NCBI GenBank assembly: GCA_039111635.1
Contig: JBCAQO010000003.1
Span: 868,001 to 932,000, forward strand
DNA: 64,000 nucleotides
Source: Heterobasidion occidentale
Taxonomy: Eukaryota > Basidiomycota > Agaricomycetes > Russulales > Bondarzewiaceae
Direction: 5' to 3'
Each line of letters starts with the position of its first letter. Within the stretch, counting starts at the first letter, position 1. A program made the position numbers and the translations under genes. Positions 34,479 through 45,122 of this stretch are shown here, piece by piece. Below the pieces are notes generated by a model. That model was not told the origin of the DNA. It made no database searches and saw nothing but the letters and a program-made list of their open reading frames with translations.

Positions 34479-36896
34479 ATGATATCCTTACGCTATGGAA
34501 TGTCTGCCTTCCGACAGCTTTCAAAGACGCGCACTACCCCACACATCTCCCCACAAATGCGGGGTATGACACAAGGTAGAACCACCGCGGAATCACACCG
34601 TCTGGGCCGGGAAAGAGGCCTTGTTCTGTGTGCTAGCATTGCTGTTATTACTTTGGTGAGCTCTTCTATTTATATTATTTTCTCGATAGTGTGCGTATCT
34701 GTACGGGTACTAGTCCATGTAATGGCAGCCAAGGCAATAGATCATTGACAAGGCTTCTTAATTAATTGCAGGCCGCTCACACGTTAACGATACCTTTGCA
34801 ATTGGATTCGGATTCTTCATCTGTGCATGCTACATCACAATCTACAGTTCCCGACGCACCTCAAAAAGATGGAAATCTTGTCTCTTACTCCGAATTGCAA
34901 AAACACACAGACAGCAGCCGTCCCTGGGTACTCATTGAGGGAAAAGTTTACGATGTGTCTCATATCCTCGATACCCACCCCGGCGGCCGCAGTCCATTGA
35001 TCAAAAACGCAGGCAGAGATGCAACGTGAGCTTCCGGTTTTCAACTACAGCCTATGCATGTTCTGCAAGAACGTCTGATATATCATCCCTTAGCAAGTCT
35101 TTCACATCCATTCATCCACCGGGTACATTAGACAGCTTGCCTCCGGAGGCATACATCGGTTCAATTGATCCCGCCACTGTCCCAAGAAGCTCTCAAGAGC
35201 CGACTGAAGAAGAAAAGCGAAAAGAAAAGGCCAGAGCGGCACTTCCGTCACCTAGCGCTGTGTTGAATCTTCGAGAGATAGAGGTGTGGTCGCTTAATGC
35301 AATGTGCTCCTCTGGCTCAAGGACGAACCAAATTTCAGGGACTAGCCGAAACGGTATTGAGTGCTACTGCCTGGGGGTATTATCGCTCTGCGGGGGATGA
35401 TGAGAAAAGTCAGTTTCCATTTTTTTTAAATCTTTCTGCCATTTGTCCCACGTCGAAACGCAGGACTTAATTGCTTCTCTAGCCTTCGACGAGAATCGCG
35501 AAGCTTTCTCGCGTTTCTGGTTTCGTCCCCGGGTGCAAGTCATTTGGTTTACATATCGAGCTAGAGCCAAATGCTCACGTTTGTATATTGTTTTTCACTT
35601 TAGGTTGAATAAGATCTCGAGGGTATCTACGGCCACAAGCATGGCAGGCCTGTCGACCACATTACCCATTTTTATTGCACCGGCTGCACTTGCTCGCTTG
35701 GGGCATCCAGACGGAGAAATGAACCTTGTGCGCGCAGCAGGGAAGGCCGGAATCCTCCAAGGCGTAAGCTGAGCCTTGCGCTTCAGCGCGTACGACATGC
35801 TGAACTCCTGGCAATCGATGCAGATATCGAGTAATGCGAGCTGCTCTATCGACGAAATCATGACGACGAAGGCCCCTGAACAAAAACTCATCTTTCAGCT
35901 ATACGTTAATAAAGATCGCGCAGCGTCCGAAGCACTCGTGAAGCGCCTTGCGAAAGAAGGATTCGCTGCACTCATGTTCACAGTCGATGCTGCTGTGCCG
36001 GGGAAAAGGGAACTCGATCAAAGGTCGAAGGGCGAATTCGCGGGCCCATCGCATGGTAAGTCAGCTACTGGGAGCGGTGCAGGGGTCGCGCACGTAGGTC
36101 TAGACCTTGATTCAGCGAATACTAGCTAATGCGCACAACAGGCCATAGGAGGATACCAAGATCCGGATATATGCTGTGTGTAGTTCATATCTTCAATGTC
36201 GGGTATAAAACCATTGATCGTATGCTGCAGGGGAGGATATTTCGTGGATACGAACTTTGACTGATATACCGCTGATTATCAAAGGGATTCAATGCGTGGA
36301 GGTGTGGATGATTCGTTATCTTCGATGCACTAAAAACTGAATGCTTCTATCTTTTGTAGGATGTTGAGATAGCGTTTGACAAATACAATGTTCAAGGGGT
36401 CATACTGTCCAATCATGGCGGTCGTGAGCTGGATTTGTGCGTCGAAACTTTTCACAATATCAGCGTGATTCTGTGTGCTCATGAATATTTCGATTGATGA
36501 AAGCTCACCGGCCCCAATGGAAGTGCTCTACGAGCTTCGACAACGTCGTCCGGATCTGCTGAAGAAGCACGAGGTTTACATCGATGGGGGTGTGACGCGT
36601 GGAACAGATGTACTTAAGGCGCTCTGCCTCGGCGCGCGCGGTGTCGGTCTGGGAAGAGCATTCTTGTACGCGAACAGCGTGTGGGGAGAAGAAGGGTGTT
36701 CGCGGGTTATCCAGAGTATGTGGCTCGTGTTTACCATGTTATCAGATCACTAATACGGATGCACCGTCGGGTAGTTTTACGAGAAGAGATAGTGACTGGA
36801 ATGCAGCTTTTGGGAGTCACCAGCATCGAGCAGCTTACGCCAGATTTGGTGAGATATGTGGACCGGTTGAAGCCGATGGCACGTTCACGACTGTGA
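34479..36896 (+). CDS. FMN-dependent L-lactate dehydrogenase, flavocytochrome b2-like
   Basis: Oxidises L-lactate to pyruvate, passing electrons to cytochrome c in the mitochondrial intermembrane space. The N-terminus is basic with Ser/Thr ([14 protein letters not shown]) and then hydrophobic, fitting a bipartite mitochondrial leader. A cytochrome b5 domain follows, with [20 protein letters not shown] (HPGG heme ligand). The FMN barrel has [77 protein letters not shown] with the catalytic His, and [28 protein letters not shown] (split across the text). It ends [17 protein letters not shown]. About ten exons, two of them very short around 36130-36300. No frame break was found, though the acceptor choice near 35600 is ambiguous. 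Confidence 0.88.
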
Positions 36897-37207
36897 GACG
36901 CATGTGCTTCGGATCTATGTAGTTTGCATGTCATAATGAGACTATGCCATGGGTGCTCATCGATTCCGACCAGCAATTGAAGGCAAGACGAGAGAGATGG
37001 CACGTTTGATGGAGAGGATGTGTGATCGTCCGATAGAAATGGCAATAATGGGGATATCAATTCCGTCCACTGGGGCGACCGCGTGAGCGCAGCTCTGCGT
37101 ATTCCTCTTGCCTCTGTCCACGACAATCGCCAAACCGTTTGCTCCTCCTCGCCGTGCACACCGTCGTCGACGGCGAGGCGTATCATCCTGCGCCGCTGTG
37201 CTCAGCG
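36897..37207. other. intergenic, no gene seen
   Basis: The 3' flank of the lactate dehydrogenase and promoter of the NEM1-like gene. Nothing further recognised. Confidence 0.5.
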
Positions 37208-38825
37208 ATGAACTCGCTCACTTACCTCTCTCGCCAGTTCGACGTTCTCGCATCTCCTCGGACAGCTCCGTCCACTCCAACCTCCGAGCTCCCTCCATCC
37301 CTCCCGCGCCGGTCAAGTTCTACAGTCGATACATCGGCTCGAAACCGCCCTCCAACAACATGGTCTATAAAGTTGTTGGTTGCACCACCTCCCCAGCCTC
37401 GCCGCGCAATTTCTTCCTCAGCGCGTATCCCGACCCGCCGGCAGTCGTCACGATCGGTTCGAGCGAAACACCCCCAACAACCGCAAGGCGTCCTTCGTCG
37501 CCTTTTCTTTGTGCGGCTGTTTGTTTTGCTATGGCACGCCGTATGCGATACAGCGGCCGCTCTGCAGATACGCATCCGCGAGTGGCATGGGCCTGGAGGT
37601 GCTGTCGGTGTTGTGGACACGCTCGCAGTCGACGAAGGCGAGAAGGAGAGCGATGATGAGGACAGGAGTGAAGAGGATGCACTGGTGCTTCAACCAGTAC
37701 ATTCTAATCCGTCGTTGCGATCTGCATCTCCCCCGTCTCTAGCATCCTCCTCCTCCTCCTCCTCCTCCTCCTCCTCCCGCAATCCCCTTCACTCCTCAGT
37801 TCATCGTTCCCACATGGACTCTTCGCACCCCTCAAGCTCATTACGGTCTCAGTCGCAAGCACATTCTCAAGCGCTTCTCCCTCAACCCTTCATACCATCA
37901 CTTCTCCTTACCCCCTCCCCATCCAGAACCCCTACACCCACATTGATCCCGCCCACAGGTCTCCCCGTAACCCCTCGCAAGTCGCCTTTTCACCTCCCCA
38001 AGACACTTGTCCTCGATCTAGATGAAACACTCATTCATTCCACCTCGCGTCCACTGCATGGCACGGGTGCGGGGGGCTCTGGTCTATTAAGCCTCGGCGG
38101 GTTTGGGTTTGGGAGGAATAAGAGCGCGGGGCACATGGTTGAGGTCGTCCTGGGTGGGCGTAGCACGCTGTATCATGTATACAAGCGTCCATTTGTTGAT
38201 TTCTTCTTACGCAAGGTGAGTGGGTTTGAACGAAGGGCGACGGGTGAGTGCTGTGGGAGCCGATCAGACTGACACTCTTATTACTGCTTCGGCGTATGGT
38301 GCAGGTGTCAGCGTGGTACACGCTGGTAATATTTACCGCATCCATGCAAGAATACGCAGACCCAGTAATTGATTGGCTAGACGCAGGAACGGGCATTCTC
38401 GAACGACGTCTCTTCCGTGAGGTTAGCACGCTTTCTTTCATCTATATCACGCCATATGCGCCTGCATCATATAATCGTGGCTGAATGGTCTGGTGGTACG
38501 CGTCGTTAGTCGTGCACTCAACTTCCGAATGGCGCATACACCAAGGATTTGTCCATCGTTGAGCAAGATCTGGCCCGCGTGTGCCTCATCGACAATTCGC
38601 CCATAAGTTACACCGTCAACGAGAGTGCGTCCGCTCTCTGTTCTTATTGATATCCTATTCACCTGCTTGACTTGCTGACTGCTGCTGTTAGTGAATGGCA
38701 TCCCCATCGAGGGCTGGACGCACGACCCGCACGACGAAGCCCTCCTCGATCTGCTCCCAATGCTCGACTCGCTCCGTTTCACGAGTGACGTCCGACGCGT
38801 GCTCGGTATCCGCGGATACTCGTAA
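37208..38825 (+). CDS. NEM1: Nem1-like CTD-type phosphatase (Dullard homologue)
   Basis: Catalytic subunit of the Nem1-Spo7 complex at the nuclear envelope/ER. It dephosphorylates the lipin Pah1 to promote triacylglycerol synthesis. The start [19 protein letters not shown] at 37208 is chosen over an upstream ATG at 37139 because it matches the family leader. A membrane-proximal region is followed by a Ser-rich stretch encoded by a TCC repeat. The FCP1/HAD domain begins [16 protein letters not shown], carrying the DLDET nucleophile motif. It continues [44 protein letters not shown] and [22 protein letters not shown]. The end is [11 protein letters not shown]. Five exons. Catalytic Asp residues are present. 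Two Gly-rich inserts in the HAD core are unusual but in frame. Confidence 0.9.
37745..37778. repeat. TCC trinucleotide microsatellite (polyserine)
   Basis: About eleven TCC units in frame in the Nem1-like gene, encoding polyserine in its disordered linker. Confidence 0.85.
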
Positions 38826-39583
38826 CACCCCCTCCGATTCCTTCGGATTGGACCCACGTTCCTCATTTTCTTGGGCGTTCATCTCTATTTTCACGATGGG
38901 CCGTATATAGCTACGTGTCGCATCGTCCTCGCATTTCGTTCCGGCTTTTGATCTCCATAGCGCAATCACCATCTATTCCACCACCTGCAATCGACTTTAA
39001 CTAATAACTTACATTCACTGTCCATCTATCACCGCAGCCTCGTATGTCCAGTCAACTTGGAACATTGTCCTCCTTGCATGCACAATCCCTTCACGGTCGA
39101 CTTGCTCGTTCGATCAAGCCCCGTTTTGTCCGTCCCATCTTGCTCTCCTTCGCTGCCTATATGTACCATTATGCCACCTCTATCCCTGTCGCAGCTATTT
39201 GACGTACGCGTCACAAGCATCAAGTTTCTCAGCAACAATTCAATAAACCTTTTCTCGATTGACAGGTTCTGACTTTCTAATTGATGGCGTGCTCACACGT
39301 AGCTGAAATTATTGCTAAGTTGTGTCCTGATAAGACAATGAGAGCAGGGAGCCAGAAGGTGGAGTACTAATGCTATCGAACCTGGAGAACAATCAAACGG
39401 AATATGAGGACAAGAGGGAATAGGTCTGCGAGAGCCCCGGTGTATGAAAGATGCAAGGAAACTCATGATCATAGCTTCGCAGTGAGGATGATAAAATAGT
39501 AAGCTCAGATTACAGAGAGAAGAAAAGCCGAGGACTAGACGAGATAACAGCTACGGACACACAGAGAAAAAGGTAGAAAAGGA
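38826..39583. other. convergent intergenic, no gene seen
   Basis: Between the 3' ends of the Nem1-like gene and SNF7. Pyrimidine-rich on the left half, purine-rich on the right. No conserved frame or RNA gene seen. Confidence 0.6.
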
Positions 39584-40567
39584 CTACATCGCCAGAGCTT
39601 CCTGGAGCTCTCTGAGCTCTGCCTCCTCGTCTTGCTCCCTTGTCCGACTGTGCGCTATTAGGAAACGGTCACAACGAGATTTAAGTAGAGAAGTCGCGAT
39701 TTAGACGTACCCTCTGTCACCCGGCTGGGGCCCACAGGAGTATGCACAGGGACATGGTCTGGTAGGTTTAACCGCGCATCTAAATCTTCTTGTTCCAGTT
39801 GGGCCAACTCCTCTTGCAGCTCGGACTGTTCGCAAGTGAGCACGGCAATCACGGAACAGGCGGAGTACGGGTGACTCACCTCGTCCAACTCCAAGCCTGA
39901 GTACAACGGATTCGATATTGCATCGGAGATCTCATTTGCCACCTCACGTTGCGCGTTGATCTCGTTCATCGTATCCTCCACTCTCTCGGGGGTCCTGAAT
40001 AGCCTCACACAGTCAGCGAATCCACCCGTGATCTACAAGACTATGGAGAAAGACGTGGGGCTACGCACATGCCGTTGTGTATGACCTTGAGCGCATCGGA
40101 TCCCTTCTTCATCGCCGCCATAGTCTCTGCGTTCAGGTTCGCAGACTCGAGTGTGTTGACTTGCAGTTCGAGTTGCAGGCGTGTTCCCGAGAGCTTGTTG
40201 AGCTCCGTTTCATGCATCTTCTTTCGTCGGAGTGCCGCCGTCGCAACTTTAGCAACACATAGAAAGTTAGGACACGAGCTCACACCCTTGATACATTTCA
40301 TAGACATGGGCATACAAGCATCCCATGGGCATAGACACGGAGGCTAGCCAGTGGCAAGCACTCGACAAGCACATGGATCAACTCACCGTTCTTATTCGAC
40401 ACTGCGTTCGTCCTGGCTGTATTGACCTCATCCCTGATGAGCTTCTGAAGGTGCTCCTCCTTCTTCTCGATCATTTGCAGCTGCTGCCGCAGGGTCACAA
40501 TAGCATCTCGCGCGGACTGCTTGGGATCGCGCCGTCCAACAAAATAGCTCATGAATGAAGCCATCAT
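39584..40567 (-). CDS. SNF7: ESCRT-III subunit SNF7/VPS32
   Basis: Filament-forming core of ESCRT-III, which deforms and cuts membranes at multivesicular bodies. It begins MASFMSYFVGRRDPKQSA with the amphipathic N-terminus, then DAIVTLRQQLQMIEKKEEHL (basic alpha1). Later exons give AALRRKKMHETELNKLSGT, LQLELQVNTLESANLNAE, MKKGSDALKVIHNGM, TPERVEDTMNEINAQREVAN, and an acidic C-terminal half with SELQEELAQLEQEDLDAR. It ends RELQEALAM, the MIM1-like helix bound by Vps4. Five exons. Two ATGs are adjacent (40567, 40564). About 220 residues as expected. Confidence 0.93.
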
Positions 40568-41085
40568 GCCTTGTTGTTGCACTGCGTATTAGAAGGAGAC
40601 CTAGTCGAGAGCGGTGAAAGGTGTGTACACTGCGAGGAACGATGCTGGATGAGCCCTTCAAGCCATGAACGCGGCCGCAGTCGTAAGTAGCGTCTTACAG
40701 ATTTCCCGATATGGTGGTTCAGTTTCACGGTCCCGTGCTGGAAGGTTCAGGGAACGTCGAGGTGAATGCGATGAACGCTAGCGGCGCTGACGCTGGCAGG
40801 CAAAACAGAGCTGAAAAACATCTTTCCGGTGACATTCATCAAGAACTAACGAAAAAAAGGGCGTAAAAATTCATAAGGCTAGATCGTACGTGGATGGTGA
40901 AGTAAAAAAAGACATAAGTATAGAGCTCGTAGCATCAGAGAAGTCGACTACAAAAAGCAATACAGTGATGATTGGAATACAATTTGCGAATACAGAAAGC
41001 AGGAGTGAAAGCATAATGACCAAATGAAAAACGAAGAAAACGCACGGAAAACACGCGGCCCACACATGGCGAACAAACGCTGAAA
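40568..41085. other. intergenic or 3' region of the WG-rich gene
   Basis: The right half (40871-41085) is an open continuation of the WG-rich gene's last frame that would encode a hydrophobic tail if an intron at 41183-41240 were kept. I favour splicing, which places the stop at 41086. The left half is the SNF7 promoter. Confidence 0.45.
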
Positions 41086-43110
41086 CTACCACCGTACCCT
41101 GAACAATCTGAACAACCTTTTGAAAAAACCCCTCTTCTTTTTGACAGGGACAGGAAACGAGACCGGCTCTTCTGGGGGAGGTCTGAAGGATGAGGTCAAC
41201 AAATGGTCTACCGCTCACTAAAGGAGACACCCACTCTAACTCGTCGACATAGACCGGATAGTCCTTCATCAATGCAGCCTTGGCTAACTCAATCTCTCGC
41301 GCCCATGCCAACCTTATATTGGTGGGGACAGACACCTTGCGTCTCCACATCGCGACACTGTTTCCTGAGGGTGATGGCAGGAGCGTGAAGACGATGACCT
41401 GTCTGGCGGGGTCATAAAAACCAATTGATTCTTGGATGAGCTTATCACGCGTCGCTACAACATCGTGATAGGACAGCCAATCTAGAGCAGGTTCTCCAGT
41501 CGCAAGTGTGTATGAGGCATTTACAAACAAGGCGCCGCGCTCTCTGGCCTGCAAGAATTTTTCTAGCTACAAATCAAAACGGTACGTCAGCACTCCAAAC
41601 GCCAGCGCCAGCGCGGAAAGACACAGGTAGACACAGAGAGACACTCACACCCAGAGCCCCCAGACCGTGCGCTTTGTCTTGAATCCAGTGTAAAGTATCT
41701 CTGACTCTAGGATCCTTGTCGTGAGGAAACTTCCAATGAATCCTCTCCCTCGCCCTCCTCTCACGACCAAAGAGTGCTCTGTCCGCTGGCCTCAGCCCTT
41801 CCCCATGCGCTTCAACGAATTTCTTGTGCGCAAAATCGGACATTCCTGAATCGTTAATTGGTTTGACCGGCCTTACGAGCCTGAAGGCATCGGGCGAATT
41901 GTCCATAGCATAAGCCATTGTTCGGGAGGGCATCGGATAGGAAGAAGGATCCTCCTGTCGCGGGACATACGCCTTGGCAAGTGAGTTCGAGTACTGCTGC
42001 CTCGCCTCCCAATCATCCCACTGATTCTCGTCAGGTGCACCACCTCCATTACCCCACTGATTCTGGCCAGTGTCCTGATGGCCCCAGCCCTGAGTCTGAT
42101 TCTCCTGCTGCCAATGCTGGCCCTCTTGAACCCGGCCCCAACTCTGGTCCTGAGGCTGACTCTCCGGCTGCTGGTGTTGGCCATCTTGACCCCAACCGCC
42201 AGAGTCTTGACGTGTCCAATCATTATTATTCTGATCTGGTATTTGCCAACCACTCGCATCCACATTCGGTGCCCCTTGTGATTGCGCTGTGTTTCCCCAT
42301 GCTTGCCCTCCCTGCGCTGACCATGGATCCTGCGCCGGCGCTTTCCTGGTCTTCCTACCCGGTTTCTGTTGTGAAGGAGGTGCCAGAGGAGGTGCCAGAG
42401 GAGGTGCGGTCGATGCCGTGCTATACGGGATCACAGACGGCGTGTCCCTGAAAGCGACGCGTCCTTGGTTCACAGCACCGCGTTGCGTTGGCCTAGCCTG
42501 CGCCGCAGCTTCCGCACCCCAATTCTGCCAACTCGGGAGGCCAGCGGTGTGACGAAGAGTATGAGGTTGTCTTTGCATGGGCAAAGAGGGAGGAGGGGCG
42601 GCAGCGGGAGACGGGCCAGCGTAGTTACCAGCGCCTTGAGCCAAGTTTGACCAAGGTTGATTGCCCGACGGTGCACGTGGCGCAGCGGGCTGACTAGCGG
42701 GAGAGGGCCAATTTCCAGAGGGAGCACCAGGCGCTTCAGGTCCCCATCCACTTGTCGTGGCTCCAGCGTTGTTGTTGCCGCCGCCGCCGCCGCCGCCGCC
42801 AGGACCTGCCGACCACCCGCTCGCTTCGGCTCCGTCATTCTCCGCCGGTCCCCAATCTCCTCCGCCGTGGCCCCAAGCAGCTGGAGGTTGCTCCCAGCCT
42901 CCATCGTGTCCTGCATTCTCTTCCCATTCGCCGGACATAGCACCCTCTCCGTCTTCCAAAATTGTACCTGTGGTTGGATGATACGTGAGAATATGGCGAT
43001 AGACAAGGCAGAGATGTGTGATTAAACAGACCTAACCTACCGAAATCTTCTTCCTCTTCCTCAACGACTTGGGGCTGCGCCTTTTGCTTTCCCTTTTTGT
43101 TCTTTGGCAT
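41086..43110 (-). CDS. WG/GW-repeat protein with conserved C-terminal domain, function unknown
   Basis: Starts MPKNKKGKQKAQPQVV at 43110; exon 1 is short and basic then acidic (EEEEEDFG). The next exon is long and built of low-complexity Gly/Gln/Pro/Asn sequence with about twenty tryptophans in roughly 320 residues. Many are in GW or WG pairs: DGGWEQ, AAWGHGGGDWG, SGWGPE, SWQNWGAE, GGWGQD, SWGRVQ, GWGHQ. A better-conserved region follows (YVPRQEDPSSYPMPSRTMA, HWKFPHDKDPRVRDTLHW, ALDWLSYHDVVATRDKL, FYDPARQVIVFTLLPSP). A last intron at 41183-41240 (donor GTTAGA, branch TTGAC) joins YPVYVDE to PPPEEPVSFP and ends VKKKRGFFKRLFRLF. Reading through that intron instead gives a hydrophobic tail ending at 40871. 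I recognise no function. WG/GW arrays resemble Argonaute-hook proteins. Confidence 0.75.
42777..42801. repeat. GCC trinucleotide tract (polyglycine)
   Basis: Eight GCC units. On the minus strand they encode polyglycine in the low-complexity part of the WG-rich protein. Confidence 0.85.
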
Positions 43111-43555
43111 CCACAACCTTGCCGTCGTCTGCGAGGGGTCCACTTTGTGTTTGTAAGGAGAAGAAGGGATGACAGGACAACAGAAGAGCAGACGAAGGGT
43201 TGCGCACGATGGAGGCCCGTCTAGATGTGACAGAAGTTGGTCACTTGTCCCCTGTTCACCTGCGCAGGAAGGCAGAGGAGACGCAAGTCTGTTGAGCTGG
43301 AGCGACAGTGCCAGCCTCCAGGTCCATTGTGAGCGCTTCAACGACGGACTTGCCTTTTCGGGTGAAAGAAGTTGTATTGAGGACTCAATTGCAACCTTAC
43401 CAGCACCTTACGTCCGTCCTCGAACTGCTGATCGACGGCGATGTTCCATGTAACCCTGCGCGCGTATATCGCTGCTACATTTCTTTCTCGTCGGACATGG
43501 CTATCCTGCCAGCGATTGCTACATGTTTGAAGGTGCAGTCGTATGATACACCTAG
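43111..43555. other. intergenic, no gene seen
   Basis: Promoter of the WG-rich gene and 3' flank of dihydroorotase, both transcribed leftwards. Short plus-strand frames here have no homology signs. Confidence 0.55.
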
Positions 43556-44935
43556 CTAAGAATACACGTCCTGACACCTGGTGCATGCTGCGACGCAGCC
43601 CAAAGTTGGCCGGCGCAAAGTCTCTCGAAGTTGCTCAAAGTGTGACGAGAAATAATCACGAACAATCTCCCAATCCAAGTCCTTACCCGTCCAAAATGCA
43701 ACAACGCTTTCCCCATTCGCGGTCCAGCTCTCCGTCACCCTCTGTCCGGTGACTTTTCTGAGCCGCACCTGACGCGAGTGGTCTTCGCGATCGGCGACCT
43801 CTCTACCATAGAATTTTCTGCCAAATGTGCTCACGAAGCCCTCCAGTTTGTCCAGTGCCCCGAAAGACTCAAGGAGATGGGCAGTCAAGGGAAGAAGGAT
43901 AGGAGACGTATAGACGCCTGCGGCGCAGGCATGGATGGGAGTTGACGTCGATTTCGTCTGCGGAGGGTGGGGCGCCGAATCAGAACCGAGGAAGAAGCGG
44001 GGATGTCCTAGGGAGATGAGGCACCATTTCAGTGTGACTTGAGGAGAGAGGACCCCATAAAGGACGTACCTTCCCGAATGACCTCTCTCAACGCCTCCCT
44101 ATCGTCAGGAAACTTTGCAACGGGCTTGCAGAAGTTCCATGACTGTCCGGCCCAATCATCTACGGTGAGAGCCAGATGATGCGCAGTGATCGTGCACGCA
44201 ACCGTCGGACCGAGAGACTTGACTGCCTCGACTGCAGCGCGAGTGGTCGCATGCTCAAGAACGATACGAAGCCGAGGGAAGCGTGCGTGTAATTTTCGGA
44301 GATGGGGCAAAAATGAAGGTTCCGCGTTGATAACGTGGATGTTCTGAAATATCATTTAGCGATGCATCAAAAGAACGAATGCGCACACTTACCGCAGCAG
44401 CGTCCGAGGGGACTTCGCCGTGGAGGTTCAGGACCATGTCGACTTCCTCCATGGCCTCGAAGACGGGGTAATACGCCTCATATGATTCTATACCCCCATC
44501 GGAATTTGTCGTGACACCTCTGGGATACGATTTGACACCTGAACATGATCTAGAGTCATTAATTGCGCGTGTGGCTGAACACGATCGTGCTCACCGACGA
44601 TGCCTGCTTTCTTTGCCTTACGGATTTCATCAGGGGTCAGATCGGGAGACAGGTACAATGTCATGAGGTATTCGATGGTGGGGTCTATTCGCTCGAGATT
44701 GGCCTTGTACTCCAAAGCCTGATCTGAGGTAGAGATCGGAGGCTTCAGGTTCGGCTGCAAATTATCAGTAGGATCGGGTTGTGCACAACGGTGCAATCTA
44801 TGTCACCATAACATATGCAAGCTGGAACCCTCCAAGCGCGACATGGGGAGTGACGAGCGCAGAAAGCGCTCCCTGCCGGAGATGTACATGGAAATCCGCA
44901 GGGGAACAGACGGTGACGGTGGTTGTGGGAGACAT
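43556..44935 (-). CDS. URA4: dihydroorotase (pyrimidine biosynthesis)
   Basis: Zinc amidohydrolase that cyclises carbamoyl-aspartate to dihydroorotate, third step of pyrimidine synthesis. It is a free-standing type 2 (PyrC-like) enzyme. The start at 44935 (MSPTTTVTVCSPAD) directly precedes the metal-binding FHVHLRQG. Next: LVTPHVALGGFQLAYVM spliced to PNLKPPIS, YKANLERIDP, the KSYPRGVTTNSDGG stretch with the likely carbamylated lysine, VLNLHGEVP, RLRIVLEHATTRAAVEAVK, ITAHHLALT, and FFLGSDSAPHPPQTK with the catalytic Asp. The C-terminus is typical (LEGFVSTFGRKFYG). About six exons, near 380 residues. It lies 187 bases head-to-head with kinesin-8. Confidence 0.93.
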
Positions 44936-45122
44936 ATGGGGTTAGGAACACGCCCTGGAGACCTCGAGGCGAGGTGGGTCCGCGAAGGTCCGCGATCACG
45001 TGGCGCTGTTGGAAGGGACGCGTCTGGTTCAATTCAGGTTCGTCGCTCGAGCGCGTGGCTGACGCCCTTCATTCTCTTCACACCAACAACACCGTCCCTC
45101 CTTTGTATCAGGGCTCTCAGAA

